Shown in pieces: positions 39,253 to 51,762 of a stretch of DNA of 64,000 bases. Positions within the stretch are counted from its first letter, which is position 1. Each line of letters starts with the position of its first letter. Source of the stretch: Apteryx mantelli (taxonomy: Eukaryota; Chordata; Aves; Apterygiformes; Apterygidae); the NCBI RefSeq assembly GCF_036417845.1, contig NC_089979.1, positions 119,755,415 to 119,819,414 on the forward strand, in the 5' to 3' direction. The notes below the pieces were generated by a model. It searched no databases. It had not been told where the DNA came from and worked only from the letters and a program-made list of their open reading frames with translations. Position numbers and translations under genes: made by a program.

Positions 39253-39268
39253 CCCCCCCCCCCCCCCC
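39253..39268. repeat. Poly(C) tract, 16 bases
   Basis: Uninterrupted C run. Its length may be polymorphic or affected by sequencing error. Confidence 0.9.
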
Positions 39269-40144
39269 ACAAGCACAAGGTAGATTTTCAGCCACCCCCA
39301 GTATGTGAAGCACTACTGGAAGCAGGGAAGCCACGCAGTGGCCCAAACTGAGACGCAAGCTCACAGAAGGGACAGATAACACATCTTCCGTGTAAAGCAG
39401 TGCTACACCCATCAGCTGAGTTACAGGGGTTGGTAGAGGGGCATCTCCTTCAATCATTTTGTTCCGGTGTGGTTTCTAGAAGCCCTGGGAAAAGGTTGCA
39501 CCCTTAGGCAGGACACAAAAATGTAGCAGCATGCAGAAAGTCCATCCATGCCTCTTACTTCAGTTGTCTTGGGCTGGAGTTGCATCCAGGGCAGGGACTC
39601 CCTAGGGCTTTTTCCTGATGCCAGTGCCTGCCTTTCCAAACTAGTGATTTGGGCCCATTATCTCTCCACTGACCAGCAGAGATTTTCTCTCAGTTAATGC
39701 ACCCCTTTTCAGCAAAAAATGAAGAAACAAGTTTTCCCATCTGCTCTGCATGCTTAAAGAGGGGATAGTACTGGCCAGAAACATTTTACCTGACAAAATT
39801 AGACACTAGTCACGGATCAGCCTCTGGCAGATTGCAGCCTCCCAGGTTTATTTGAAGTTACAGATCTGTGTTATTCTTTCCTCCTTTTAGAGAAGGACTG
39901 CAAACAGTTTGTTGCAAATGTCCTCTCCAGTAGCAATGGCCCACACAAGTCACATGGCAGTGTTAGTTTCCTGTCTGGATAAGCATAAATCTTCTAATCA
40001 GGAGAAGGATTTGCAAAGGCCCCTGGTGGCTCTCACTGCCTAGGGGCAGGAGACAGATAAGCTGTGACTCAAAGTTTTGTACAGACCATTTTCAGCTTTT
40101 CCTTTCTGGGCCACACAGACCTTTGCCTGAGGCATTGCTCCTTC

Positions 40145-40162
40145 AAAAAAAAAAAAAAAAAA
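40145..40162. repeat. Poly(A) tract, 18 bases
   Basis: Uninterrupted A run, followed by an A-rich purine stretch to about 40199. Confidence 0.9.
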
Positions 40163-40957
40163 CACAGAAAAAGAGAAAAGGAAAGCAAAGAAAAACAATG
40201 TAGGCTGCTCTACAGATTTGTTGGCAAGATATGGATCTTATACTTAATTTTGTCTGAGTACTCATTAGACGAACTTATGTACATGCATGTTTTTATTTAC
40301 AGAAGACTGGCACACCCATGTCTGGCTCAGTTTATAACCTTTGTTCCAGAGACCTGGCAAGGCTTTCTGAAAACAGGATCCCACATTAAAACATATTATT
40401 CCATTTGCAAATAATGAAGCTTAATTTTGCTTTCAGTAGGCATTCAGAGGAGTAAATCTCAACTGTTTGAAAGTTCACAGCTCATGAACGCAAGAGAGGT
40501 GTGAACACAGATAAAGCAAGCATATTTTTAAGTCCTAGCAAACACTCACAGAAAACGTACTGCATTCTTCCAGTCTAGTAACCAGAGAGCACACTGGACT
40601 GCTCTATTTACTCTGGAACTGAGTAACTCCCATCTGTGCAAGAATAGACAGAGGCACACAGAACTGACTGAATTATTTGTCTCAAATCATTTTAGAGATT
40701 TTTGGCCTTTGCTGTTCACAGTTTGTTTGCAAACAAGTTCTTTTTGAACAAACCTCTTCTATATTCAAAACTATTTGACAAACACAGCAGGTACACAAAT
40801 TTCAGCCTCCTGATTGTTTGCTAACCATGTCTGTTTGCTATTATTAGTTCTGTAACAGGGTGGTGGACTCCAAGTTCCTGTATCAGAATGAAGAGTTTCC
40901 CTCCAGGTTAGGTAGAAGTAGACAGCCCCGCCTTGATTAGCAATGCTTCCCGCAGAG

Positions 40958-41378
40958 TCACAGAATCACAGAATCACAGAATTGGTTGAGGTTGGAAGGG
41001 ACCTCTGGAGATCGTCTAGTCCAACCCCCCTACTCAAGCAGGGTCACCTACAGCACATTGCACAGGACCCTGTCCAGATGGCTTTTGAATATCTCCAAGG
41101 AAGGAGACTCCACAACCTCTCCGGGCAACCTTTTCCAGTGCTCTGTCATCCCCACAGTAAAGATGTTTTTCCTCATGTTCAGACGGAGCTTCCTTCAGTT
41201 TGTGCCCGCTGCCTCTCGTCCTGTCACTGGGCGCCACTGAAAAGAGTTTGGCCCCATCCTCTTGACACTCTCCCTTTAGATAGTTGTATCCATTGATAAG
41301 ATCCCCTCTCAGTCTTCTCCAGGCTGAAGAGTCCCAGTTCTCTCAGCCTTTCCTCATATGACAGATGCTCCAGTCCCT
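40958..41378 (-). mobile_element. CR1 LINE 3' fragment
   Basis: A second CR1 copy in the same minus-strand orientation. It begins at three perfect octamers (tcacagaa, 40958-40981), continues through the 3' UTR and the last part of ORF2, and stops matching near 41378. Against the long copy at 36314-36740 it has small deletions that break the frame, for example at about 41190 and 41320, so no product is expected. It is a dead 5'-truncated insertion and probably older than the long copy. Confidence 0.95.
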
Positions 41379-42021
41379 TCCTGGTGGAAAGCGCACCCTA
41401 CCTGGACAAATATACATATCCACCACCTCCTCCACTTTAAGAGTACCAGTTAACAGGTCTGCTGTAAACTCCTAGACATGCAGGCGCAACTGGCACTGTT
41501 GTGATAGGTGCTGCTGATATTTTTGGCTAGTGAATTATTTATTTGCTGAAAAAAATGCAGTTTCAGGGTGGCCAAAGCTATTTGTAAATTCAGGCTGCTC
41601 CACTCTGCATGGAGTATTTGAACATTTAGCAAGCCAGAGACAAGCAGACTGAGCGCAAACTGTTCCAGTTGCTGCTGATTGAGGTGAAAAGGTTACCGCT
41701 CCCAAGCACTCATCGCTGTCCCAGCCTTTCTCCATACTAACGGTGGTTATCATGTTCCCTGTTTTACTTAGTTTAAACTGTTTGTCTGATTGCCTCCTAA
41801 CTCAAATCTGTAAACTCTCCAGGTTTAATAATAATAAAAAATAAACCTAAGAGCATGCTACTGCTAAAAATATTTTTGAAGAGTTCCCAAACTCTGCATC
41901 ATTACACAATCAACAGAAAGTTACACAGATGGTGTGAAGCAGTGGTAGGAACTGATGACAAGGATGTGGGAAGAAAGTTATGACAACTAGCTGGGGATGG
42001 AGAGTAGAGAATAGGTAATCT

Positions 42022-42080
42022 GGATCAACAGCTGGAATGGGTCATCAAGGTCAACAGCTGGAACGGGGGTTCAAAGGTCA
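42022..42080. repeat. 27-bp tandem duplication
   Basis: Two 27-base units (42022-42048 and 42049-42075), both containing tcaacagctggaa, followed by five bases of a third. They differ at several positions, so the duplication is not recent. Confidence 0.8.
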
Positions 42081-45000
42081 AGTACATGGAAGAGAAATAC
42101 ACTGGGTTTTACTAAATACATAGAAACTGCATTCGAGTCAGGAAATCCCTGAAGATAGGAAGGTTGGGTGAGCACTCGGGAAATGCATAATTGCCATGTT
42201 TGAACACTTCCTCAGGCACCCACATCGGGCCACTGCTGGAGGCAGGATACAAGGCTTCGTCTGGCTCAGTACGGCCTTTCTTGTGCTTGTCACCTGGCTA
42301 GACAGTCACAGCAGGTAGGCAATGTGCCTGCGGCATTGGGCAGCTTTGTTCAGATCTCTGCTCTGATTCCAGCTAAGAAAGTCTGGTGAACAGACCATTT
42401 ATTTGGATAGTAAAGATGACCTATACTCTGGGAAGAAGAGCAGGAAGGTGGTAATGGGCAGTGAGTGTTATCAGCTAAAGATGCAACTATTGTATGTTCA
42501 GGCAGTACTTTAGGTAAGGGTGAGACCATGAAGCAAAAACCAGATCACTGTGACAACAAGTGATGCCAATGTATGAGAAAGATATGCAGATCACAGGTCT
42601 ATTTTCTCTGTCTCTTACCAAGGATAGAGATGTCCCTGTGATCAAGCAGCATTTGCTAATACACCTTTCCAATGAAATCCTTCACTAGCCCTTCAAACCT
42701 CTCCTAACAGCTTTACAAAAGTAATATTGCCTTCTCTTTTTAAGGTCAAAAAGGACTATTATTTTCTAACAAAGGCTGTAGAAGCAAGTGGGATAAGTGA
42801 CAGTATCTAGATTTGAGCTGCATCATTAATACTGACTTCTAAAGGAGGCAGTTCACACCAGGCAGATGACAGGATCAAATATATTTTAGCACCAGTTTAA
42901 GTGGGCACAAGAAGAATAACCATCAGTCTTTGTTGTGTTCTGAAGCTTTCCAGAGCATGTAAATGGCAACACTTTCATGTCACTAGAGCAGCCAGTTGGA
43001 ACAGTTCTGGGACCAGTTCTTTCCTTTCAGTGGTTAATATGGCTCATGCACAGTCTCCCTGCAGAGCAATCACAAGGGCTTTCTCTAGACGTGCTAAGAG
43101 AATTAACACATCACCTCTCAAAAATGCTGCAGTGACCTGCATAGTTTGTATTTATACTATTGGCCCCTTCAGGGCAAAACTGAGACTAGTAAAATGTATG
43201 TTGTGCGCCATACGTTATAAGCGAACAACGTGTGTTCTCCTGTGGCCTGGAGGAATCAAGTTTTCAGAGTACCAAGGGCATGTTCAGTCCTTGAAGTCAT
43301 ATTGAACTTCTGTCTGGGACTGCTGAAACATTAAATTTGCCTAGCACAGATGTTAGGGCATGGAGGTGAGGTAAAAGTTTTGGTAGAAACCTAAGGTTAG
43401 TCTCCATATGTGTTCAAGTCATAGCGCTTTGGTTTTTGAAAGCTTTTGGGAGTTGCACAAACATCAAGGGAGCTGCGACTTGCACTGAACTACTGAAACC
43501 CAGACACTACATTGAGACATGAACTGGATGAAACCTGTGCCTCAGGCACTGGTCCTCAGAGCAACTTGCCAAGCCAGCCTTATCTCCAACCTTTCCAAGG
43601 TATCTGACTTTACTGGCCACTGCTGTCCAATGCCATTAAGAATGCCTATCTTAATGAAGAAAGTGGTAACCCCGCAATTTTTGTCGTAATTTCTATAGGT
43701 GGACTGCATGTGTCCTCCTATGGCAACTGCTGTTTGCCCTTTGTGTTGGTCTTTGCTTAGCAATTATACCCACAGGCAAATTAACAAGCATTAGCAAAAC
43801 AGAGGAGGTATATACTCAGTGCCACTCCAAAAAAACTCCCCTGAATTGCAGACAGGAGATTTCTTCCTCATGTTACATGCTGAGAATTTGAAAACTACCT
43901 CTCTCCAGATCCGATTTTTCTTCACTAATGGAGTCCAAAGCAAGGCATAATCCTGACCCTCTTTTCCCCGCCCCGGGTGTGACAGGGTGAAAGCCCATAG
44001 GCTAAAAGATACAGAGTCTACGCTCTCTCACCTGCTGCGAGGAGTGGGCAACATCACACTCTTTTTTCCTAGGAGAACCAGCCCTGATGGTTCACCGTGC
44101 TGGTGACGAGATGCTGCAAGCAAGCTCTTTCTGCAACAGTATTAATGGTGAACCTTGCACATGGGGATCCTGGCTCATTTACCATTTGTCAACACCTGCA
44201 CCTCATTCAGTAAGAATTCATTAATATATAAGGTAGCTTTTCCAGTCAGAAACCCTAACAACTACGGATAAATTAAGCCTGAACTGGAACTGGACCAAGA
44301 ACATTTGAGTAATCTATCCAGCCTAAGCAAAATCCCCCAAGAAAGGAAATCTCAGCAAGAGCCTAGAAAGACATTATAAAAGAAAATAAGTCCAGGCACA
44401 GCAGTTGTGCTGGTGGGATGGCCCAGCAGAAATGAGAACACATTAGAGGCAGTACAGTCTATTACAAGTACAGACTGTACGCAAGACAAAACATAAGGAA
44501 ACCTCACCTGGGACCAGTACTCATTTATAAAGAGAAAAATTGCATCCTTCAGGACCTAGGGTTTTTGGTGGCTCTATCCTGTAGCATCTTTTGCTATTGC
44601 CTTTCCACAAGTACCTATGAGAGAAGCGGGAAAGGAAAGCTAATGAATCCCTTGCAAAAAAGTGCACTTCTAGGTTAAGCTGCAGCCTGTAAAATGTATT
44701 TCCTTCTTACCACAGAAAATGCTAATGCCATGCCCTGTTTTCAGGGGAAAAAATACAGAAAGAAGGTGCACTGCCATGGTTTAGAGGTATATCCTGAAGT
44801 TGGAAAGCCCAGGGGCCCTTGTAATGGTGTTTTTCGCAGCCTGAAAACACATGGCAGGTGCCTGACCAGGGTCACAGGGACTTTTACCAGGTAGCAGTGC
44901 CAGGATGCTACAGGCCATTTCTTGGCTCAGCCATGCTTCTTCTGTTGCACAATAATTATGCTCTGGAGGTCAGAAATTTCATCTTTCCCATATACCTTCA

Positions 45001-48000
45001 CTGACATGCCTGCCCTGCCACTCACTTCAGGATATTTCCATACAGAGTAGAGCACCTTGCTGAGGACAAGGGCTGGACAAGACACTTTTTGTTTCCCCCA
45101 AAGGCATCGCTGACTATCAGAATGCAGCACCCTTTCCAGGCAGGTTGGTTTATCACAAATTTCACAAAAAGCCAGAGCAGCATTTCTCTTGCTCACAGAC
45201 AGACACATCCCAGTCTGATGCAGTGGTTAAGCAGGACAAGTAAGTTTCTAGCAAAACAAACTGTACGTTCCTTACTAGGGGCACTGCCTTGAGGCTCAGT
45301 GAGATTCAATACAAGAAGGTGCATCAGCATAGAAAGCGTGAGAAATTTGAGAGCAGACAAAGGGGACTTGTATCACAACTAACTGGGATAGGATAAGGAC
45401 TGCCAAGCTTTTAAGAGAAATTGGAATTTAATGAAGTGATTGAACAAAGAAATTGAAAGCCTCCTTTGCCTCCTGCAAGGGTCGAATGGATCTGAGCAAT
45501 ACTTGGCTTGGCTGCATTACAGGGCTGTTATTTAATTTTAAATAACTTGGAAGCATTCAATGTACTTCACAATTTTATTGACATTTATGATTTGAGTTAC
45601 TTAATCTTGAAAACACAAACACAGCACTGATCTGTCTCTCACCAGAGAGAATGAGGAATCAGTGCCTACAACTCTTTAATGCAGCAGATTGAGCTCTTGT
45701 TTGTCATAGGCCAGCTTGTATCTGGCTTTGTTGCTGATGCAGGACAGGAACCTTGTACTTCTGCAGAACCCAATGGGAATGAGGCAATTCAGAAATATGC
45801 ATTTTTCAATTCTTAATAAAAAATGCCATACCTTCAAAATAAGCTTGTTTTATATTTACCTTGAAGGCTGTGACTCTGGCCTTGCTTCTGGACAGAAATG
45901 CCCCCTCCGCCCCCCACACCTTGCTCAAGCTATAGTCCTTCCTCACATACATCTCGCTGGAATGAGTGGAGTCACGGCTGCGTATTCAGCCACAAGTAGG
46001 TGAAAAACTGCACTTGAGCAGCAAAGCTCATGTAGCCTGCTCTTATTAGACCTCCAACTGCAAGGGGGAACCAGGATCTCAACATCACAGGCTCATCCCT
46101 GGACACCCTGGGACATATGCAAAGCTACAACTGACCCAATGCATGCGAGTGTGTGTGTGTTTTTCCCTAATTTTTTTGCACAAACACCTTTAAGGTCTTT
46201 GAAGTGTGTAAGTCTGATTATTAAAAAGCCAATTCTCTGTTACTTTTTTTTAAAAGAGGTCTACAAGGTTCACAATATCACACATCAGAAATTGGTTGGG
46301 TATTTTGGGATCTCTCCATCGTACATTGGGTACTCCCTCCTCCAGCAAAGGATCCCACAGAAACAAATATGAGAAGTGCTAAATACATATGATATATTAA
46401 GTCTCATGTTAGGACCAGTATCCAATTCTTATGTCCTAATGCTCAGGTCTGCTCACATGTGAGGGGAGATTTTGAGAGTAGTCATGTGTATTAAAATGGA
46501 AGGATAATGTGGCAAGTCTGAAATTAATTAGGGTCAGATTCTGCTCTCATTTACAGGCATGCAATTCACATTGACTAAACAAGATGTCATACCCTTAGAA
46601 CAGGCTTTGGTCCTTAACTCTTAACACCATGAAATTGGCATTGACATTTCAAAGACATTACAGTAGCAGAAAGCTTGACCCTTGGTCTTTGCTACCAAAT
46701 GTATATTTGTAAAGCCTAACATTGGACTCATTAGTTAGTGAAAGAAGAGCACTTTGAAGATGAAAAGTGCTATTATTATTTCCATATTTTTGCTCAACAT
46801 GGCTCACATACTGAAGCCACGTGTGTCAAATCTAAAGCATTACCTCAAACACTTTGTCTCTGAGCAGACAATTCCCATGTGCCCACATTGTTCTGCATTC
46901 AACTGTGGTTTCGAGATTATTTTGTTAAGATGCAGTCATGTAGCAATACTGCAAACATGGTGGAAGGCGCATCAGGGCAGGACTGTAAAGCAAGCTCTGA
47001 CTTGGATTTCACAACTGTGTTAGGGAACAGGAACCTGAGAACAGCTTTGGATGTCAGCAGAGGTGAAGGCTATGCTGGAGATGGGGTGGTGGATTGCTGC
47101 TGCTCTGACATAGGAGACTTCCCATGCTTTGTGGCAAGGAAGGTGGGAGGAGCAGCAAGGAATTGAAGATGAGAGAAAAGGGAGAGTAAGAAAAAACATA
47201 CTCTCAGCTGCCTCACACTCACCCCCACTCTGGGCTGGTGGCACACCATCATGAGAGAGCGAGCATGAGAAAACAGACTCACATAGATGAATTGCAGATT
47301 TGGACCAAGTGGAAAACTCAGAGCTGAGCACTTCACACAGAGAGGCAAAGCTTTGTTCTGTGAGCGGCTTCACCAATCCCTCCCTCGAAGCTAGTGTTCC
47401 AGCCCCCGGGTCCCATAGCCTCTCTGCATGTCCTTAACACCCCCTTCCTTCTCCAGCCACTCCGCACCCTCCGCAGCTCCTCCAGTCCCACTGACTGCCA
47501 GCCCTATAGTACTCCCTCTCTCAAGGCTGGCCATTAGTCCCAATTTTAGTGGAGCCCAGAGAAAGGGTTGGGTACCGGCTCCGTTCACTAAATAGCTGTG
47601 TCAGCACTGCACAGCTTAAAGGGATGTAGCCAGATGGGAGCTGGAAATAACCTAGAGAACAGCAAAGCCTGCAGGAATTTTTCAATTGATTTTAGCGGAC
47701 TTTCAATCAGGCCCTGAAAGAAGCCGAACTTGCATGTTTCATATCAAATTCTGTTCCAGTTGCAGAGAGGAGGAGGAGGGTTGGATAGAAAAAGAGAAAG
47801 ATAGTAGAAAAAGCCGTGTCTCATTTTCCTCCTCAATAAAGCTTCTGCTGTTTCATGAACTAGTGTATGCAGAGGGAAAGGGAGACTGAAAAGGGCCAAA
47901 TCACTACATTAAGTAAGAATTTGCAGCACTGAGCTGGGCAAAGTCTGCCCTTTGTGAGGTAGTATTTCTGATGTGCAGGCACACAAAGCCTTCATAATTG

Positions 48001-51000
48001 CTGAAGTCATTATTTGCTGTAGATGGCAGAGAGACATGACAGGTACTGCAAGGCACATAATAAGCTGGAATGAGCAGTGATGTTAATCCAATACCATCAA
48101 AGATTGGGTTCATCGCAGAATCCCATTAGAGTCCGCAGGAGCAGCCCTGATATTGCGAAGGAATAGGTTTCATCTAAGCGCACACATCACTCAGTACAGA
48201 GTTCAGTCCACGGCCATACGTTTGCTGTCTCCTCCTCTACTCCCACCTGCTGTAGGCACAGTCTCCACCCCAGTTTACCCCAACCAAATACCTGGCCCAG
48301 TGCCTGTTAGAGCCTGGCTGCCTGGATTTTATTTCACTACCTAAACTGTCTCTAGGAATGAGGAGGCTGGTAACAACCTTAAACAGCATATGTAAAAATC
48401 CACTTATCTTTCAGTCCAGCTTCCAAGCTACAGGTGCTATGTTACTCTTGTGCACTTAGGGGCTACAAGCTGAGTTTCAGCTCTCAGCCATTTTCTATTT
48501 ATCATGATTCCCAGATGCAGTAGCAGTGAACGCCCCAGTGTTCCTCCTCACTTCCGCAGCATGTCAGGTAAGGAGAATATGTCTAGACAGAAAGCAAGGC
48601 TGAAGCTAGGGATAATTTTTCCTCCAACATCCCCTTGACAACTTTCAGCACTGGAATGACAGCTAAGGATTTACGGATAGGTTTCCAAGTCCAAACAGAC
48701 AGACACCTTACTCAGGTGCTCGTGTGGGGTTGGGAGACATAAGAGACAGCTGCCAAAAAAGTACTGTGTGGGAGGACATGTTTAGTCAGAGCTTTGTGAA
48801 GCACATTCCTGAATGTTTATTAAATTCAAATTCAACTTGGTACAATTTATGACCAGTAAGCTAGATACAAGCATTCCTACAGATAGATATGCACAGGAAC
48901 TGAGGCTGAGCTGCAGTTGACTTCAGTGGAAATTGTACCCAGTGACTTGAGCATTTAGCCTGTTATTTATTTTTTACTCCTGAATTTTGCACTGTGGTCT
49001 CTCTGTACCTTACTATTTCAGGAATAATTCGATTACTCCATGTGAACAAAGCAAGAGAATAAGCCAGCTACAACTTTTAACTACCACTGTGAGGGAAGCT
49101 GCAAGACACAGCAAAGGGCAAGTGTGAATTTATACAGAAGAACTTCATTAGTTGACCATTTATTAAGAAACTATAGAAGTACAGCTTAACAGCCCTGTCA
49201 TCCAAAAAGTCGGTAGGAGAGACCTCTTTTTGGTATACAAATATACTGCAGCACAATAAGCAACATACCAAATATTGTAAAACTAAATGGCATTTATTGT
49301 ACTACATGCCTGGAATATAATGCCTTTTTCTATTCTTTTAGAAAATAGAGATTGCTAAATTTCAATGACTGCAATTGTCCTTCTGTCTTAGTTGTGTGGC
49401 TCTTCTGTTCATTGGTTCTTCTCAAGGAAAATCTGCTCCACAAGGGCTCAACTCTGCCTTGAAAATTTGATTAACTTCTATGGGAGAAACTAATATGACC
49501 TCAATAATCAAGGACAGATAAGACATAACTGGGAGGAAACTGAAGAATGAGGAGAAAATGCCATTAGCATTAAGGGATGGTTATTTGTATTATGGAAGTA
49601 CCAGCCACACCTTGATATTCCCTCTTTCAGCTGTGAACTGGAAGTCAGCCTTGTTACATACGAATAATGTATTCATGATTTAAAAAACTTAAAGCACTTT
49701 GAGTATGGATTGAATTTTCAGAAGATTTACAACAATATCCATCAACTGCTTTGAGTTAGAAATAACACTGGACCTTTATGATATTTAGCACTTCTGTCAA
49801 TCTTCTGTTCAACATTCCCATACAGTTAAAAATGAAATTCCTGTGCCCAAGCTGTATTTGAAGACATTAGCTTGTAACTAAGCCAAGTTGGTAATGATTT
49901 ATTTAACTGTTATGATTATAGTGTACAGACTATTGATAGGGTCAAGTCAACAACTCAGTCATTTCCACAGCTGCCTGATAGTTTGTGCACCAATATTTGA
50001 GAAACTACCACTTGCAGTGCTGCCTCAGCAACAGTGGATGATAATGTAGCATGGCAGAGGGACAAGCACTGGTCACAACCAAAGTGCAGTCCCTTGTGGG
50101 ATATTAGATCCACCTGGTTTTAGCAATGAACAATAAGGCACCTAGTCTAAATTATCTGTGTAGGTTTCCTCTAGGAGCAATAGAGGGAGAACATGACACT
50201 TTCAAGAGGCAAATCATCCCTTCTTACTTACCCTAGGACAGACATCTCCAGAGGCAACTCATCTTACAGATCTCCACTAAGCACAGAGTTACTTAAGACA
50301 ACTAAACTGAAAGCTTTGCTTTTATCTAGCTTAAGTTAGACAAGATGTGTTTGGGATTGTCACCAGTATCACAGGAACTTTCAAGGTGCCAGTCCCTTGT
50401 AGTCATCCCCACAAATCAACCAAACACCAGAGTCCTGTATCACCATGAGCCTCAGCCATTTTGCATTCAGGCAATGCAAAACAGTTTTAAGCCAGGCATA
50501 TTCTGGTTGCTTTGCATTGCTCTGCTTTACTGTTTAATTTACTGTCTAAAGCTAGTATTTCGAACCATCAGAAATATCTGTTTATTGCAGGTGAAATAAA
50601 AAAACAGATTTGCAATTCATTCCATTAATACGAGGGTTAAGAGATCCTTAAAGAGTTGCTCCGTTTGTGATCAAAATGTATTAAATTTCTTTCACATGTT
50701 GCCTAACTAGCAAGATGCGCATTCTGCCAGCTGCGACTTGTCACAATGGTACCATACACTTATGCTAAAGCCATGCCACTGTACAAGAAGGCATTTGAGC
50801 TCTTATTGCTCCAGATCAAATTCTTTGTTTACAGATTTAAAAATCCTTTGCAGGGCAAAGTTAGGATTTTTTGGAAGACGTAGCCTGTATCTTTCTTGCA
50901 GTAACATTCAAAGATTTCTTTTGACTGCCCCCCTATGCCTTTTACCCTTGAATTGCTAAAATAAACACTTCATCTTAAAGGACTTTGAATTCTTGGGGTC

Positions 51001-51269
51001 AGAGGAGCTGGGCATAGTGCCTTAGGTGGGTGAGAGGTTGTTTGTTTGTTTTAATGTGCATTCTTGACAAAACTCAGTATGTTTAATTGGGATGTACAGA
51101 TCCCTGAGTCCTGCATATAGCATGTCTGGTATAAAACATGAACTCCAGCAGGGGATTTAGCAGCTCTCCCTGCTTTGTAACAACAGCTGATCAACCCAGA
51201 ATATCAAAACAATATAAATATTACACAGGCCAAGAAATGCCAACACCTTATTGAAGAGAGGTAGTGCAT

Positions 51270-51276
51270 GGGCGGG
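51270..51276 (+). promoter_or_regulatory. GC box (gggcggg)
   Basis: An Sp1-type motif about 60 bases outside the lower edge of the 51.3-51.5 kb CpG island. The motif is seen; a function is inferred. Confidence 0.3.
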
Positions 51277-51311
51277 AAGAAGACAACGCAAGTTTACGTA
51301 TAACCACTTAC

Positions 51312-51545
51312 CTGGGAGACAGCTTTCAAGGCGCCCACCGCCTTGGCCGCCCCGTGGCCCCCCGCGCCGCTCGGCTCTGCCGCGGGGGTTTTGCCATCTG
51401 CCAGAAACCGAAGGTGAGGAAAAGCACCAAAACGGCCTCGATGGAGGCAGGAGCCTGGGAGCGCCCCTCGGTGAGCAGCGCTCGGCCGCCCCGTCCACCT
51501 CTCCCCTCTGGCCCCAACTCCTTCCCTCCATCGCCGTGCCGCTTG
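51312..51545 (-). other. Candidate first exon ending in a consensus donor
   Basis: On the minus strand, CAG/GTAAGT is a perfect match to the vertebrate 5' splice site, with the exon side ending at 51312 and the intron starting at 51311. The proposed 5' end near 51545 is inferred from a TATA-like motif about 30 bases upstream. An ATG at 51531-51529 has G at -3 and G at +4 and opens a frame of about 72 codons that splits at the donor in phase 1. The peptide is rich in Gly, Arg and Pro and is not recognised. Two other frames are also open for much of the exon, which argues for GC bias. It could equally be a noncoding RNA exon. Confidence 0.3.
51331..51541 (-). promoter_or_regulatory. CpG island, candidate promoter
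   Basis: About 22 CpG in 211 bases at close to 70% GC, observed/expected near 0.9 by hand count, in a CpG-poor region. The minus-strand direction is suggested by a consensus donor at its lower edge and by upstream TATA-like (51569-51578) and CCAAT (51656-51660) motifs spaced plausibly from a start near 51545. A plus-strand or bidirectional transcript cannot be excluded: an AAG/GTGAGG donor-like site on the plus strand has its GT at 51414-51415. Confidence 0.55.
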
Positions 51546-51568
51546 CTCTTCCTTCATTACAGAAAAGG

Positions 51569-51578
51569 TATTTTTAAA
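51569..51578 (-). promoter_or_regulatory. TATA-like motif
   Basis: Reads tttaaaaata on the minus strand, about 30 bases upstream of the proposed start of the CpG-island exon. AT-rich motifs are common, so this counts only in context. Confidence 0.2.
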
Positions 51579-51655
51579 GGCAGGTGACTGAAGCGCTGTG
51601 CAGGGGCTCATATTTATCATCAAAACCATTAGGCACCATTAGCTTAGACATAAAA

Positions 51656-51660
51656 ATTGG
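51656..51660 (-). promoter_or_regulatory. CCAAT box
   Basis: Reads ccaat on the minus strand, about 110 bases upstream of the proposed start. Spacing is somewhat longer than typical for a CCAAT element, so support is weak. Confidence 0.2.
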
Positions 51661-51748
51661 CAAGGCAGAGTAAGTGGAGTTACAGGAAGAGCAGAAACAT
51701 TGGGAAATTCAATCCAAATTTAATTGTTTCAAGTTCCACAAAGGGAGG

Positions 51749-51762
51749 TTTTTTTTTTTTTT
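51749..51762. repeat. Poly(T) tract, 14 bases
   Basis: Uninterrupted T run. Further T-rich tracts lie at 51941-51967 and 52645-52656. Confidence 0.85.

Larger units (their letters stand above)
38959..40957. other. Unassigned DNA between the two CR1 copies
   Basis: No gene recognised. It holds a C16 run (39253-39268) and an A18 run followed by an A-rich stretch (40145-40199). The A-rich stretch could be the tail of an old retrocopy, but nothing upstream of it is recognisable. Confidence 0.6.
41379..51330. other. Unassigned noncoding DNA
   Basis: No gene recognised over about 10 kb. The longest frame is 134 codons (42901-43305, plus) without family resemblance. It contains a 27-bp tandem duplication (42022-42080), a short GT repeat (46146-46157), several possible palindromic-repeat fossils (46528, 47682, 48914 and 49468), an acceptor and donor 8 bases apart at 48558-48569, and a GC box (51270-51276). 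Confidence 0.6.

Noticed and set aside
40943..41296. 117-codon plus-strand frame
   Set aside because: It is antisense to the second CR1 fragment; the text mirrors CR1 sequence.
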